This document shows positions 39,027 to 49,002 of a stretch of 64,000 nucleotides of DNA, in pieces. Source of the stretch: a bacterium (GTDB lineage Bacteria > Cyanobacteriota > Vampirovibrionia > Obscuribacterales > Obscuribacteraceae); contig WGMS01000007.1 in NCBI GenBank assembly GCA_016124935.1, positions 124,001 to 188,000 on the forward strand, read 5' to 3'. The number at the start of each line of letters is the position of its first letter. Positions within the stretch are counted from its first letter, which is position 1. A program made the translations under genes and the position numbers. Below the pieces are notes generated by a model. It worked only from the letters and a program-made list of their open reading frames with translations, ran no database searches and had not been told where the DNA came from.

Positions 39027-41561
39027 TCAAAGCTTTATAAGTTTTGCAAACTTGGGATCTAGCACCCGGGGGCGATCGCCGAACTTGATATTGTAGAGTT
39101 CCTTTTCGCCCTGGCCTATTACCTGGAGCACTTCTCCTTCTCCAAAGGTTTTGTGGGAGACTCTGTCTCCTTGTTTGAGACGTTGAAAAGTGGCTTTCTC
39201 TTCGGATTGTTTCGGGGTAGAGCCTATCACGTTGGCTCCCATGCCCTGACCCTGGCGAATCACCCTGGGTTTGGAATGACCGGAAGTCTTGCTGCTGCTG
39301 CTGCCGCCGCTATAACCAGAGCGTGGTTTCTGGGCGTAGCGGTTGTAGCTCTGATTCTGGTTCTGATTCTGGTTCTGGTTTTGGTTCCAGCGATTGCCAC
39401 GGTTGAAGCTGGATTGAATCGCGTCGGGATCTTGATTGATATCCGGATCATAGCTGGACGAGGCAGAGCTGCTTTCATCTTCATAACCGCCTGCTTCATC
39501 CGGATAGAAACCGGTGAGCAGACCGGCGGTTATCTCTTTGAGAAAACGGCTCGGTATGGTGTAGCTCGTCTGGAAGCCGCCACCACCACCAGGGCTTCTG
39601 CCTATCATGGTGCGTTTTCTCGCCCGGGTTATATAGAGCAGATCTTCTGCCCGGGTAACACCGACATACATCAAACGACGTTCCTCTTCCAGGGCGGAGG
39701 GTTCGTCTAAAGAGCGGCTGTGGGGAAAAAGACCTTCTTCCAGACCGAGCAGGAAGACCACCGGGAACTCCAGACCTTTTGCGGAATGCAGGGTCATGAG
39801 CTTGATCGCTTCATCCTGCTCTTCTATCTGATCCAAATCGCTGACCAGAGAAATTCTTGTCAAGAAAGAATCTAAATCAGGCTCGTCGGCTATCTCTTCG
39901 AACTCCTGGGCGACAGCGATGAATTCTCTGACGTTGTCTATGCGGCCGTAGGCCAGTTCGTCTTTTTTGCTCTCGGCTTGTTCCTCGAGCATCTGGATGT
40001 ATTTCGTATCTTTTAGAATCAGCTCGATCAAACCGGAGACACATTTCTCTTTGGCTTGAGCTTGATCCCGCCAGCGACTGGTGACGTTATAGGTGAACTC
40101 CTTGAGAAGATTCTGGGTCTTTGCCGATATCGAATGTATTTGAGAAGCGCTGGCCGCCGCCTCTATGTAGGAGATGCCTCTTTCGTCGGCAAAGGCATAG
40201 AGTTTCTCCAGGGATGTCTTGCCGATGCCTCGCCTGGGAGAGTTGATCACCCGGTTGAAAGACTGGCCGTCTTTCGGATTGAAGACCAGCTTCAGATAAG
40301 CAACCATATCTTTGATTTCCTGGCGATCATAGAATCTGGTGCCACCGACCACTTTGTAAGGAATGTCGGCGCGGATGAGAATCTCTTCTACCGCCCGGGA
40401 CTGGGCGTTGGTGCGATAGAGAATCACCGCATCGTTGTAGCTTCTGCCCCGTTGTTTGAGGCGCTTGAGCTCTTCCACCACATAGAAAGCTTCTTCAATC
40501 TCGTCCGGGGCTTCGAAGTACTGGGGCTTGCCGCCGCGTCCTTTGTTGCAGCGCAGGACCTTTTCTATACGCTCGGTGTTATTGACGATGATACTGTTGG
40601 CGACATCGAGGATGGCGCTGGTAGATCTGTAGTTCTCTTCGAGCTTGATTTCGGTGCAATTGAGATAGTCGGACTTGAAGCCGAGAAAAATCCGGTAGTC
40701 GGCTTTTCTCCAGGAATAGATAGACTGGTCCACATCACCCACCACCATCAAGCTGCGCTGGAGCCAGTACTTTTCTTTCTCTTCCTCGTCATCGAAACGG
40801 GCATGGGTGAGGAGCCGCACCATCTCGTACTGGACTTTGTTCGTATCTTGAAACTCATCCACTAGCACATGGCGAAATCGCTGACGCAGACGTTGTCTTA
40901 CTTCGGCGTTCTTTTTGAGCAGATCTGAGAAAATCAGGATCAGATCGTCGAAATCCAGGGCATTGTTCTTGGCGAGGTCGGCTTGATAGGCGTTGAAGAT
41001 CTCGGAAATTCTGGTCTCGCGATAGTTTTTGGCGTCGTAAGAGTAGAGTTGACAAGTGTAGCCGTCGTTTTTCAAGCCGGAGATGGCATATTTGATTTCG
41101 CGGGGCGAAAAGACTTTCTCGTCGAGGTTGAGTCTTTTTACCACCGCTTTCATCAAGTTCTGGCTATCGGTCTCATCATAGATGACAAAGTTGCGAGTCC
41201 ATTGAAAGCCTTCTTCGGTTTTGTAATTCTCTATCTCCGCCCTAAGAATTCTTGCGCATATGCTGTGGAAAGTACCGATGGTGAGCCAGCGAGAGGAGTC
41301 CCGGCCGACTATGGTCTCCACTCGACTCTTCATCTCCTGGGCGGCCTTATTGGTGAAGGTCACCGCCAGGATACTGGCCGGGTCCTGATCCAGCACTGTA
41401 GTCAGGTAAGCGATGCGCCTGGTCAGTACGGTGGTTTTGCCGGAGCCGGCTCCGGCTATCACCAGACTCGGTCCCCAGCCGTGGGTGACCGCCTGCTTCT
41501 GCTCTTCGTTCAGACGAGCCATCAAGTCCTGCTGGGGTTTGGGATGTAATTCCGCGATCAT
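39027..41561 (-). CDS. pcrA: UvrD/PcrA-type DNA helicase (SF1A)
   Basis: An 844-residue 3'-5' helicase for repair and removal of stalled complexes. Motifs in order: [20 protein letters not shown] leading into [12 protein letters not shown] (Walker A), [32 protein letters not shown] (Walker B), [51 protein letters not shown] and [13 protein letters not shown]. The C-terminal ~150 residues are a disordered linker with a run of six Asn-Gln pairs and a Gly/Ser stretch, then a small Tudor-like domain ([20 protein letters not shown]) as in PcrA, which contacts RNA polymerase there. UvrD versus PcrA naming is by convention. Confidence 0.95.
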   Translation of the reverse strand: MIAELHPKPQQDLMARLNEEQKQAVTHGWGPSLVIAGAGSGKTTVLTRRIAYLTTVLDQDPASILAVTFTNKAAQEMKSRVETIVGRDSSRWLTIGTFHSICARILRAEIENYKTEEGFQWTRNFVIYDETDSQNLMKAVVKRLNLDEKVFSPREIKYAISGLKNDGYTCQLYSYDAKNYRETRISEIFNAYQADLAKNNALDFDDLILIFSDLLKKNAEVRQRLRQRFRHVLVDEFQDTNKVQYEMVRLLTHARFDDEEEKEKYWLQRSLMVVGDVDQSIYSWRKADYRIFLGFKSDYLNCTEIKLEENYRSTSAILDVANSIIVNNTERIEKVLRCNKGRGGKPQYFEAPDEIEEAFYVVEELKRLKQRGRSYNDAVILYRTNAQSRAVEEILIRADIPYKVVGGTRFYDRQEIKDMVAYLKLVFNPKDGQSFNRVINSPRRGIGKTSLEKLYAFADERGISYIEAAASASQIHSISAKTQNLLKEFTYNVTSRWRDQAQAKEKCVSGLIELILKDTKYIQMLEEQAESKKDELAYGRIDNVREFIAVAQEFEEIADEPDLDSFLTRISLVSDLDQIEEQDEAIKLMTLHSAKGLEFPVVFLLGLEEGLFPHSRSLDEPSALEEERRLMYVGVTRAEDLLYITRARKRTMIGRSPGGGGGFQTSYTIPSRFLKEITAGLLTGFYPDEAGGYEDESSSASSSYDPDINQDPDAIQSSFNRGNRWNQNQNQNQNQNQSYNRYAQKPRSGYSGGSSSSKTSGHSKPRVIRQGQGMGANVIGSTPKQSEEKATFQRLKQGDRVSHKTFGEGEVLQVIGQGEKELYNIKFGDRPRVLDPKFAKLIKL
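39351..39386. repeat. Six tandem hexanucleotide units within the helicase gene
   Basis: Six near-identical 6-bp units (CTGGTT or CTGATT, the last TTGGTT) encode six Asn-Gln pairs in the disordered C-terminal linker of the helicase. Because the unit is a multiple of three, slippage would change linker length without a frameshift. Confidence 0.85.
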
Positions 41562-42020
41562 CTTGCCTGTGCGATGCCTCCATGGTGCCGGTGGGAAAAC
41601 TGAATTCGACCGATAAATCTATATATCGGACTAATAGAAACATGAGAAATATATCTTTTGAAATATATTGTCCCGGTGCAGGAAAGGTAGACCAAGCTCT
41701 TACCAGTCATGCTATGATTCCAAGCGGTTTCTTCGCCATGCCTTCATTGGAAGGTCCTCGCGCTAAAGAGCTCGAACCGGACGCCCCAATTTGGATTATA
41801 GATTTAGTCGAAGTTGTCCGACAGGACTTATTCTCGCCGTATCGGTCGGGAATGTTGATTAAAACTTGTAAACAGCTCCGGCGGAGGAACTGCATCAAGC
41901 CTTCAATACGAGTAACCTTAAGGACTGCGTATATATAATAGATTAGAATCTTTTGTTGGCAATTCACCGCAGAACGTTATATACGTATCGGAATTTAGTA
42001 AGAGGAAAAAGAGCAAAGAT
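41562..42020. promoter_or_regulatory. Intergenic region, 459 bp, upstream of two divergent genes
   Basis: Lies between the helicase start (minus) and the recombination-mediator-like start (plus). It contains A+T-rich tracts (41625-41670, with a short CCGATA/TATCGG inverted repeat near 41610) and an extended run TATATATAAT at about 41930-41939 that can serve as a -10 box for the plus-strand genes. A 118-codon open frame inside (41582-41938) has no protein-like features. Nothing else is recognisable. Confidence 0.45.
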
Positions 42021-42545
42021 ATGGGCCCATCCGAATCAAGCGCTGCTGCTGCAACCATCCCGACGGTAGATGAACTGGCTCAAGAGCTGTTGATGATTCA
42101 ACAGTCCGGACCAAAGAAAGTAGCGGTATTTGGTACCAGAAATCTTCCTCTCACTCATCAACAACTTGTCGAGATGCTGAGCTATGCGCTGGTACTCTCG
42201 GGTAACCAGATTTTTACCAGCGGTGGTGCCAACGGTACCAATGTCGCGGTCATCCGTGGTGCCCAGCGGGCCAATCCAGATAGGCTCAGCATCATTCTTC
42301 CCCAGACCATTGGACAACAACCCGGGGAAGTACAGGACCTCCTAATTGGCATAAAAAATATCGTTGAGTATCCAGAACGGCGCACTATGACCCTGGCCGA
42401 TGCTAGTAAGATATGCAACCATGAGATTATCGATCAGTGCAATCAGGTGATTTGCTTCCTGTACCACACAAGCCATACACTACTAGAATCAGTCAACTAT
42501 GCAAAAGAGCGTCGTAAAATAGTAACGAGCTTCTACCTGGACTAA
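42021..42545 (+). CDS. DNA recombination-mediator protein A-like Rossmann protein
   Basis: A 174-residue protein of the short DprA-related type known from cyanobacteria. Features: TVDELAQELLMIQQSGPKKV, the first strand AVFGTRNLPLTHQQLVEMLS, YALVLSGNQIFTSGGANGTN, AVIRGAQRANPDRLSIILPQ, and NHEIIDQCNQVICFLYH. The SGG-NGTN loop is the nucleotide- or DNA-binding-like region of the Smf/DprA fold. In DprA the protein loads RecA on incoming single-stranded DNA. This short form lacks the SAM and winged-helix domains, and its role is unproven. It sits 7 nt before mraY. Its likeness to cyanobacterial proteins is one of the better taxonomic hints in the window. Confidence 0.75.
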   Translation: MGPSESSAAAATIPTVDELAQELLMIQQSGPKKVAVFGTRNLPLTHQQLVEMLSYALVLSGNQIFTSGGANGTNVAVIRGAQRANPDRLSIILPQTIGQQPGEVQDLLIGIKNIVEYPERRTMTLADASKICNHEIIDQCNQVICFLYHTSHTLLESVNYAKERRKIVTSFYLD

Positions 42546-42552
42546 TTCAACG

Positions 42553-43722
42553 TTGCAAACAATTTCATTTGGCCACTTATCGCATCCGACCGAGTTGTTG
42601 CTTACCTGTCTGGCTGGATTCTCTTGTTGTGTGGCGGTATTTCCATCGTATATAAAGTGGATAAAAGAGAAGCAGTTTCAGCAGTATGTCAGGGAAGACG
42701 GTCCCAGGAGTCATGCCGCCAAAGATAAAACACCCACTGCCGGTGGTGTTGTCTTTACGCTGCTCACTCCCATCTTCGTACCGGTCGCCTGGTTGTTGTT
42801 CGGATACAAAATAGAGATCTGGCATTTGATACCTCTAGCGGTTGCGCTCATCTGTGGTGCGATCGGCTTCTTAGATGACTTCGCCAAGGTGACGTCTCGT
42901 TCCAACCAGGGCATATCCGGATATATCCGCCTGGCTATAGAACTGGGCGCCGGTATCTGCGCCGGGGCGATTCTGGTTGCATTGAACCAGAATATTCTTT
43001 TTGTGCCCTATCCCGAGATTTTTCAGATGCTTTTCGGCGGCACTGTTTCGAGCGCCCTGGGCAGTCATTTTCTGGGAGCCTGGGTGCCGAATCCGATCTT
43101 CTATATATTGCTCTCCGGCTTCCTGGTCGCATCCACCGCCAATGCCTTCAATCTTCATGACGGTATGGACGGTCTCTCTTCCGGTACCGGTTGTCAGGTA
43201 TTTGCCTGTATCAGCCTCATCCTCTCGTTCTATGGCGAGACTTTCATGCAGTTTTCCCTGCTTGCCGCAGGCGTGGCAGGAGCGCTGTGCGCTTTTCTCG
43301 TATTCAACAAGTACCCGGCCAGGGTTTTTATGGGTGATACCGGCAGTCTTTTCGTAGGTGGCTTAATGGGCGCCCTGGTGCTCGCCGGCGGCATGGTCTT
43401 TCTCTTTGTTCCTCTGGCGGCAATATACATTGTCGAAGCTCTATCGGTGATGGCGCAGGTAATTTACTTCAAACTTACAAAAAAGTTGGAAGGGGAAGAG
43501 TCTCTGCCCCTCTTCAAAGTTATCCTCACAAAACTGACCAAGAAATTGCCCGGAGAAGGAAAACGTCTTTTGCGCATGGCGCCGGTCCATCATCATTTCG
43601 AAGTGGTTCTCCAGGAGAAGGGAGTGGCTGAATGGCAAGTCGTTCTTATGTTCTGGCTTGCGCAGGCCCTTATCTGTCTGAGTGTGGTCGGTTTCATTAT
43701 CAGCTTCGTAAGCTTCAGTTGA
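42553..43722 (+). CDS. mraY: Phospho-N-acetylmuramoyl-pentapeptide transferase (MraY-type)
   Basis: A 389-residue polytopic enzyme that makes lipid I by moving phospho-MurNAc-pentapeptide from UDP to undecaprenyl phosphate. Diagnostic loops: RSHAAKDKTPTAGGVVFTLL, GAIGFLDDFAKVTSRSNQGI with the catalytic Asp pair, NAFNLHDGMDGLSSG, FMGDTGSLFVGGLMGAL, and MAPVHHHFE, which separates MraY from WecA-type enzymes. The start is a TTG. The protein has an extra ~30-residue loop near residues 315-340 (LTKKLEGEESLPLFKVILTK). It is not within a mur/fts cluster; the partner upstream is the recombination-mediator-like gene. Confidence 0.92.
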   Translation: MQTISFGHLSHPTELLLTCLAGFSCCVAVFPSYIKWIKEKQFQQYVREDGPRSHAAKDKTPTAGGVVFTLLTPIFVPVAWLLFGYKIEIWHLIPLAVALICGAIGFLDDFAKVTSRSNQGISGYIRLAIELGAGICAGAILVALNQNILFVPYPEIFQMLFGGTVSSALGSHFLGAWVPNPIFYILLSGFLVASTANAFNLHDGMDGLSSGTGCQVFACISLILSFYGETFMQFSLLAAGVAGALCAFLVFNKYPARVFMGDTGSLFVGGLMGALVLAGGMVFLFVPLAAIYIVEALSVMAQVIYFKLTKKLEGEESLPLFKVILTKLTKKLPGEGKRLLRMAPVHHHFEVVLQEKGVAEWQVVLMFWLAQALICLSVVGFIISFVSFS

Positions 43723-43766
43723 GTGCACTATACTTATAAAGTTGAGGTCGACCCGGTTCACTCTCC

Positions 43767-45614
43767 GTGAAAAATGTGATGCAGCTTGTCAATGAATTGG
43801 TCTCCCAGGATCGCTGGGATGAGGCCTATTCGGTTCTGACCAGACATGCTCAGCAAAATAGAAATGACCCGGAGGTCAATCTTGGGCTCGGGGTGCTCTG
43901 TTTCAACATGGGGCGCTATGAAGAGGCGGAGCGCTATTTGAAGATCGCTCTGGAGCTTCAGCCCAACAGTGCGGAGATTCATTATCAGTTAGGGCTTTGC
44001 CTGCTTAAGCAAGATCGTCCCAAAGACGCCATGCCCGAGTTCCGCTCGGCCTGCGAACTCAAATCCGAATTTGCGGTGGGGCATCTGCACTGGGGTCTGG
44101 CTCTTTCTGCCATGGGCAGTTTGCGAGGCGCCCTCGGTCAGTTTCGTCAGGCGATCAAATACAATCCCAATATGGCTGCCGCTCACTATCAAGCCGGTAT
44201 CGCCAGCTTTCAAATGGAGCAGTACGAAGAGTCCGCTCAGTGTTTTCAGAATGCCGCCAATGTCGATCCTAAATTGGCCGAAGCCTATAACGGAGTCGGA
44301 ACAGCATTCTGTGCCCAGGGACGATTCGAAGAGGCCCTGGCTTGTTTCGAGATGGCGGTGGCCAATGACAGTCAGTATTTTCTCGCTCATCGAAACTGGG
44401 CAGCGGCGCTGGTTCATCTGAATCGGCTCGATGAGGCCCTCACGCACTATCAGGACGCGATTAAGCTGGCGCCGGAGACCATGACCGCCAAGGACAGGGC
44501 GCTCATTTATAACGACTGGGGCGCTAATCTGTTTCGCCAGAATAAGCTGGAGGAGTCGTCCGAGAAGTTCTTCCAGGCCGTCGATGTCGATCCGACCATG
44601 GAGCCTGCCCGTCTCAATCTCGGTCTGGTCTATATGGCCATGAAAGAGTATGAGAGCGCCGCCGATGTTTTCGAGAAAGGGCTCCAGATCAACTATGCCA
44701 ATATCGACATGGGCATGTACTGTTCGGTCAATTATCTTCTGCTAGGTCGTTTTGACGAAGCTTTCGAAAAATTGAATCGCTTAAGCGGCATGGGGATGGA
44801 TCATCCGGATCTGCATCTTTGGCTGGGTTATGCCCATCTAGGAGCCGGTCGTACTCAGCCGGCCGAGAAGTGTTTTGAAAGAGCCCTGCAGATAAACCCG
44901 GACAATTACCTGGCTCTCGACGGTTGGGGGTGCGCCCATGCTCTCGCCGGCAATCAGCCAGCCGCGGTGGAGAAATTCAGGCAGTGTATCGCCGTCAACG
45001 ATCGCTACGGGCTCGGGCATTTGCATCTATCGCGCAGCCTCGATGCCCTGGGTGATCTCGATACCTCGCGTCATGAGTTCAAAGAGGCGGTGGTGCGTGA
45101 TCCACTATGCATAATTCCCCAGAAAGAATCGATGGAGAGATTACTGGAAGCACATCAGTTCGAAGTGGTGATGCAGCAATCGATGCGCATGCTCGATATC
45201 CTTCCCCATGATGTGGATGCCAAGCTATCTCTTGCCCGGGCGTTGAAAGAGCAGAATAGAACCAATGAGGCTTTGCATCTGGTTCTCGAGCTGATAAACG
45301 AGAAGCCGGATAACGGACCGGCTAGGGTCATAGCCGGTCAGATTTATCTAGCCAAAGGAAGATTCGCCGAAGCCGACGAGCTATTTCTAGCAGCCTCTCA
45401 GCTCTTTGAGGGGGACAGTGGACTCTTCTTCGCCTGGGGTCGGACCCTTGCCGCTCTAGGATTGCATGAGATGGCCCTTGAGAAGTATGAAAAAGCCTCT
45501 GAGATAGACCCTTATGATGGAGATACCTACGAAGCCTGGGGGGCAACTCTGAAAGCGCTTGGACGATTCTCCGAAGCGGCAGAGGTCTATAAGCGGGCTG
45601 CCCAGTATATCTAA
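43767..45614 (+). CDS. Large TPR-repeat protein
   Basis: A 615-residue protein made almost wholly of tandem TPR units (about 15), for example GRYEEAERYLKIALELQPNS, GRFEEALACFEMAVANDSQ, NKLEESSEKFFQAVDVDP and GLHEMALEKYEKASEIDPYD. No signal peptide or membrane segment is seen. The start may be the GTG at 43767 or the in-frame ATG at 43779 (MQLVNEL). It is co-directional with mraY (44 nt gap) and with the histidine kinase downstream. A scaffold or O-GlcNAc-transferase-like role is possible, but no catalytic domain is attached. Confidence 0.8.
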   Translation: MKNVMQLVNELVSQDRWDEAYSVLTRHAQQNRNDPEVNLGLGVLCFNMGRYEEAERYLKIALELQPNSAEIHYQLGLCLLKQDRPKDAMPEFRSACELKSEFAVGHLHWGLALSAMGSLRGALGQFRQAIKYNPNMAAAHYQAGIASFQMEQYEESAQCFQNAANVDPKLAEAYNGVGTAFCAQGRFEEALACFEMAVANDSQYFLAHRNWAAALVHLNRLDEALTHYQDAIKLAPETMTAKDRALIYNDWGANLFRQNKLEESSEKFFQAVDVDPTMEPARLNLGLVYMAMKEYESAADVFEKGLQINYANIDMGMYCSVNYLLLGRFDEAFEKLNRLSGMGMDHPDLHLWLGYAHLGAGRTQPAEKCFERALQINPDNYLALDGWGCAHALAGNQPAAVEKFRQCIAVNDRYGLGHLHLSRSLDALGDLDTSRHEFKEAVVRDPLCIIPQKESMERLLEAHQFEVVMQQSMRMLDILPHDVDAKLSLARALKEQNRTNEALHLVLELINEKPDNGPARVIAGQIYLAKGRFAEADELFLAASQLFEGDSGLFFAWGRTLAALGLHEMALEKYEKASEIDPYDGDTYEAWGATLKALGRFSEAAEVYKRAAQYI

Positions 45615-45663
45615 ACGCCTCTGGTGACAGTTGTCGGCTTTTCCCTGTAAACTTGTCGGGAAC

Positions 45664-47793
45664 ATGACCAGCACACTGACTACTTCTCAGTCGTCTTCGC
45701 TCTCCGATCTTTTCACCAAGACGGAGCAGCTTATTTATTTGCGATTCGCCTTTGCCGCAGTCGGTCTGGTGATAACGCTGGCTTTTGCATTTTTCAATAT
45801 AGCCGCCTTCGAATTCCTTCCTATCGGCTCTACCATCGCCTTCATCATCTTCTACACGGCGATGGCTTTCGTGACGATTGTATTGAGAAGACGCTCCGAG
45901 CGCAATTATCTGCGCCGCATCAATCTGTTTTTGATTGTCCTGGATGTAATCTCTCTGACTACTCTAGTGCACTTTACCGGTGGGCTCGAATCGGATCTTT
46001 ATGTGCTCTACCTTTTGCCTATCTTGCTCTCTAGCTATACGACAGGGCGGCGGGGCACTTATGTGGCAGCCACTTTTGTCTCTTTCAGCTATGTTGCTTC
46101 GGTGGTTCTGGAGAACGCCGAGACGATACCATATTTGATGTCGAGCCAAAGTGGAACTCTGAGCTCTGCCTATGTATCAAAGCTCTGGGCCAAGATCCTG
46201 GGGCGCTCGATACTGCTTGTCACTGTCTCTTTTATCTGGGCTCGTTTCTGTGGTTATATGTCCGGACTGGCTCGCCGAGGGGAGAACAAGCTCCGGGAGC
46301 AGCTCGAGTATAACCGAGGTATGGTTTATGAGATTCAGGCCAAGGCAAAACGAGAGAAGCTCATAAATACGGTGAACTCGGCTTTACGCAATACCAATGA
46401 GTTCGACAAGATTCTCGAGACTGCCGCCGATGAGCTTGCCAGAGCTCTTTCTATATTTCGCTGCGCCATCGTGTGCAAGCTCGATTCGGTGGGAGAGACC
46501 TATATCTGCGAAGCCAACGCCGAACGTGAAGATGAAGACGGCCCGGCCAAGCTCAAGTATTTCGATGCCACCATCTGCAACTTTCTGCTCAAGCACAAAG
46601 CCAATTACGAAACTGCCACCGATGGCTCTGTTCAGAAAACCTTCTTGTTTTCAGAGCCGGCAGAAAATCCATTCTTCGCCAACATCAAAGAGGCCATGGA
46701 AGAGTCGGGACTGGCTTCGATTGTGGTTCAGCCGATGGTCTACGGTGACAAGTCCAAAGGGGTGATTATCCTCGCCGAGACTGATCCGAGGCGACAGTGG
46801 GCCGAATCCGAGCTGGAGCTGGTCAAGTCCGTTGCCGGTCAGGTGGCTGTAGCCATTCAGCAGGTGACATTGATAGATGAGCTTTCTAAGAAGAACAAGG
46901 ACTTGATGCAGAAGAACATCAATCTCGACCTCAAGAACTCCGAGCTGAGAACGATGCAATCTCAGCTCATTCATCAAGAGAAAATGGCTTCTTTAGGACG
47001 GCTTGTGGCTGGTATCGCCCATGAACTGAATAACCCTATTAACTTTGTGCATGGCAATCTGCCCTATCTCAAAGAGTATGTCACCGACCTGAGAAAGTTG
47101 ATCGATTCGGTGGAGAGTGCTGAGAACGGTAACAAAGGTGAACTTTCTAAGTTGAAAGAGGAAATCAAGTACGATTTTCTGGTTACCGATCTGGACAACA
47201 TCCTTGCCGACTTGAACGAAGGAGCTGACAGAATCAGACATATTGTCCGGAATCTCAAGAGTTTCAGCCGCCTTGACGAAGCGGAGCTCAAAGACGCATC
47301 GATTGTGGACGGTATAGAGTCGACCCTTAAAATTCTCTCGCAATACTATGGACGCGATAAGATCAAAGTGGTGAAAAAGTTCGGCGAGGTGCCCACGGTT
47401 TTGTGTTATCCGGGACAGCTAAACCAGCTCTGGATGAACCTTCTCTCCAATGCTGCCCAGGCGCTGGAGTCCACCCATGAGCCCTCGGTGACCATCGAAA
47501 CCCGGGGAGGAGCCGAGCAAGTTGTTGTGACTATTTCGGACAACGGGCCTGGAATCCCACCCGAGATTCAGAGTAAAATCTTCGATCCGTTCTATACCAC
47601 CAAGCCGGTCGGTCAGGGAACGGGACTCGGACTTTCCATCTGTCATTCGATTGTGGAAAGGCATGGCGGGCAGATTCTACTCGATTCCAGTCCGGGGGAA
47701 GGTACCAGCTTTACGGTTAAGATTCCGGTCCACAGAAAGCCTGAAGACCTGGAAAAATTCAAGAATAATCAATCGATATACGAGGGTGCCTGA
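45664..47793 (+). CDS. Membrane sensor histidine kinase with GAF domain
   Basis: A ~709-residue kinase. I choose the ATG at 45664 with GGGAA just upstream rather than a TTG 33 nt earlier. Residues about 20-195 hold six membrane helices (including the loop HFTGGLESDLYVLYLLPILL found in several membrane sensors). A short coiled coil follows, then a GAF domain (about 220-385), a coiled coil (SKKNKDLMQKNINLDLKN), the HisKA domain with phosphoacceptor His453 in AGIAHELNNPINFVHGN, and the ATPase domain (MNLLSNAAQAL, ISDNGPGIPPEIQSKIFDPF, GTGLGLSICHSIVERHGG). It probably phosphorylates the HD-GYP response regulator that starts 9 nt later. Ligand unknown. Confidence 0.9.
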   Translation: MTSTLTTSQSSSLSDLFTKTEQLIYLRFAFAAVGLVITLAFAFFNIAAFEFLPIGSTIAFIIFYTAMAFVTIVLRRRSERNYLRRINLFLIVLDVISLTTLVHFTGGLESDLYVLYLLPILLSSYTTGRRGTYVAATFVSFSYVASVVLENAETIPYLMSSQSGTLSSAYVSKLWAKILGRSILLVTVSFIWARFCGYMSGLARRGENKLREQLEYNRGMVYEIQAKAKREKLINTVNSALRNTNEFDKILETAADELARALSIFRCAIVCKLDSVGETYICEANAEREDEDGPAKLKYFDATICNFLLKHKANYETATDGSVQKTFLFSEPAENPFFANIKEAMEESGLASIVVQPMVYGDKSKGVIILAETDPRRQWAESELELVKSVAGQVAVAIQQVTLIDELSKKNKDLMQKNINLDLKNSELRTMQSQLIHQEKMASLGRLVAGIAHELNNPINFVHGNLPYLKEYVTDLRKLIDSVESAENGNKGELSKLKEEIKYDFLVTDLDNILADLNEGADRIRHIVRNLKSFSRLDEAELKDASIVDGIESTLKILSQYYGRDKIKVVKKFGEVPTVLCYPGQLNQLWMNLLSNAAQALESTHEPSVTIETRGGAEQVVVTISDNGPGIPPEIQSKIFDPFYTTKPVGQGTGLGLSICHSIVERHGGQILLDSSPGEGTSFTVKIPVHRKPEDLEKFKNNQSIYEGA

Positions 47794-47802
47794 CCAGTAC
47801 CG

Positions 47803-49002
47803 ATGGAGACAGTAAAAGAGTTGAAAATGAACGATAGAACTGAACCAAAATCCGACTCGAAGTCCCAATATATCCCCATACGCCACAAGATCCTGGTGGT
47901 CGACGACGAGGACGCCAATTTGCGGCTTTTGCGCCGGGTGCTCGGTCGGGAATACGATGTCATCGAGGCCGTCAGCGGTGACGCCGGTATCGAGCTTCTG
48001 GAAGAGCACGAGATCAGTTTGATCATCTCGGACCAGAGGATGCCTGGTATGACCGGAGTGCAGCTTCTGGAGAAGTCCATAGACATCCGTCCCGATGCCA
48101 TCAAGATGCTGCTCACCGGATACACCGACCTCGAAGCGTTGATAGGCGCCATCAACGACGGGCGGGTCTATAAGTATATTCAGAAGCCCTGGGACGCCGA
48201 AGAGCTCAAAATGACCGTGAAACGAGCCCTGGAGAGCTATGACCTCAAGAAGCATAACGACTGGTTGCTGGGAGAGCTGCAGCGCGCCATGGGTGAGCTC
48301 GAATCTCTTTCGATGGGGACTATAAGAGCGCTGGCTGACGCCCTCGATGCCAAGTGCGATTACACCGCCGGTCATAGTTTGCGGGTCAGTAGAATCGCCG
48401 TGGTCATAGGCAAAAAGCTCGATCTCGATGACGACCATCTCAGGGACATCGAGCTTGGTGGCATTCTCCATGATATCGGCAAGATAGGCGTACCCGAGTC
48501 GATTCTCTGGAAGCCTGATAAACTGACCGATGAAGAGAGAGAGATCATGGCTCGTCATCCGGTTAAGAGTGCCCAAATAATCGGAGAGCTAAAGGGTCTG
48601 AAACGGGCCAGAGAGTATGTGAAACACCATCACGAGTATTTCGACGGCAGCGGTTATCCCGACGGTTTGTCCGGAGAAGACATTCCGATAGGTGCTCGTT
48701 TGATCATTGTTTCTGACGCTTATGACGCCATGACGACAGACCGCCCTTACAGAAAGTCGATTGGCCATGAAAATGCCATAAGCGAGCTCAAGCGAATGGC
48801 CGGTAAGCAATTCGATCCTGCCGTCGTAGATGCTTTTCTCGAGCTGGTCAAAGAAGGCAGAGAAGCCCTGGATAAACTGATTCAAGACGAGGAGTACGGC
48901 GATAACTTTCTTGGACTGGGTTTGCCCATGGTAGAAGCGAAGAGTACTGGAAAGCGCTGTCAAGAAGAATTGGCTAGGAATACGAAGACAGCTTCTCTTT
49001 AA
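47803..49002 (+). CDS. Response regulator with HD-GYP phosphodiesterase domain
   Basis: A 399-residue protein. The receiver domain (about 28-145) carries ILVVDDEDANLRLLRRVLG, phosphoacceptor Asp77 in LIISDQRMPGMTG, the Thr in LLTGYTD and the Lys in YIQKPWD. The HD-GYP domain (about 165-360) has HSLRVSRIA, HDIGKIGVPESIL (His223, Asp224), HHHEYFDGSGYPDGLSGEDI and GARLIIVSDAYDAM. All metal ligands and the GYP triad are present, so it should hydrolyse cyclic di-GMP when phosphorylated. The RpfG-like output suits control of motility, pili or envelope. Start could be 47803 or the ATG at 47827. The 3' end overlaps the convergent GT9 gene by 29 nt. Confidence 0.92.
   Translation: METVKELKMNDRTEPKSDSKSQYIPIRHKILVVDDEDANLRLLRRVLGREYDVIEAVSGDAGIELLEEHEISLIISDQRMPGMTGVQLLEKSIDIRPDAIKMLLTGYTDLEALIGAINDGRVYKYIQKPWDAEELKMTVKRALESYDLKKHNDWLLGELQRAMGELESLSMGTIRALADALDAKCDYTAGHSLRVSRIAVVIGKKLDLDDDHLRDIELGGILHDIGKIGVPESILWKPDKLTDEEREIMARHPVKSAQIIGELKGLKRAREYVKHHHEYFDGSGYPDGLSGEDIPIGARLIIVSDAYDAMTTDRPYRKSIGHENAISELKRMAGKQFDPAVVDAFLELVKEGREALDKLIQDEEYGDNFLGLGLPMVEAKSTGKRCQEELARNTKTASL

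Noticed and set aside
41582..41938. 118-codon frame in the gap upstream of the recombination-mediator-like gene
   Set aside because: Irregular composition, no ribosome site, no recognisable fold; the region also holds a promoter-like TATATATAAT.
47677..48576. 299-codon minus-strand frame across the kinase and regulator genes
   Set aside because: Antisense to two well-defined signalling genes; shadow frame.
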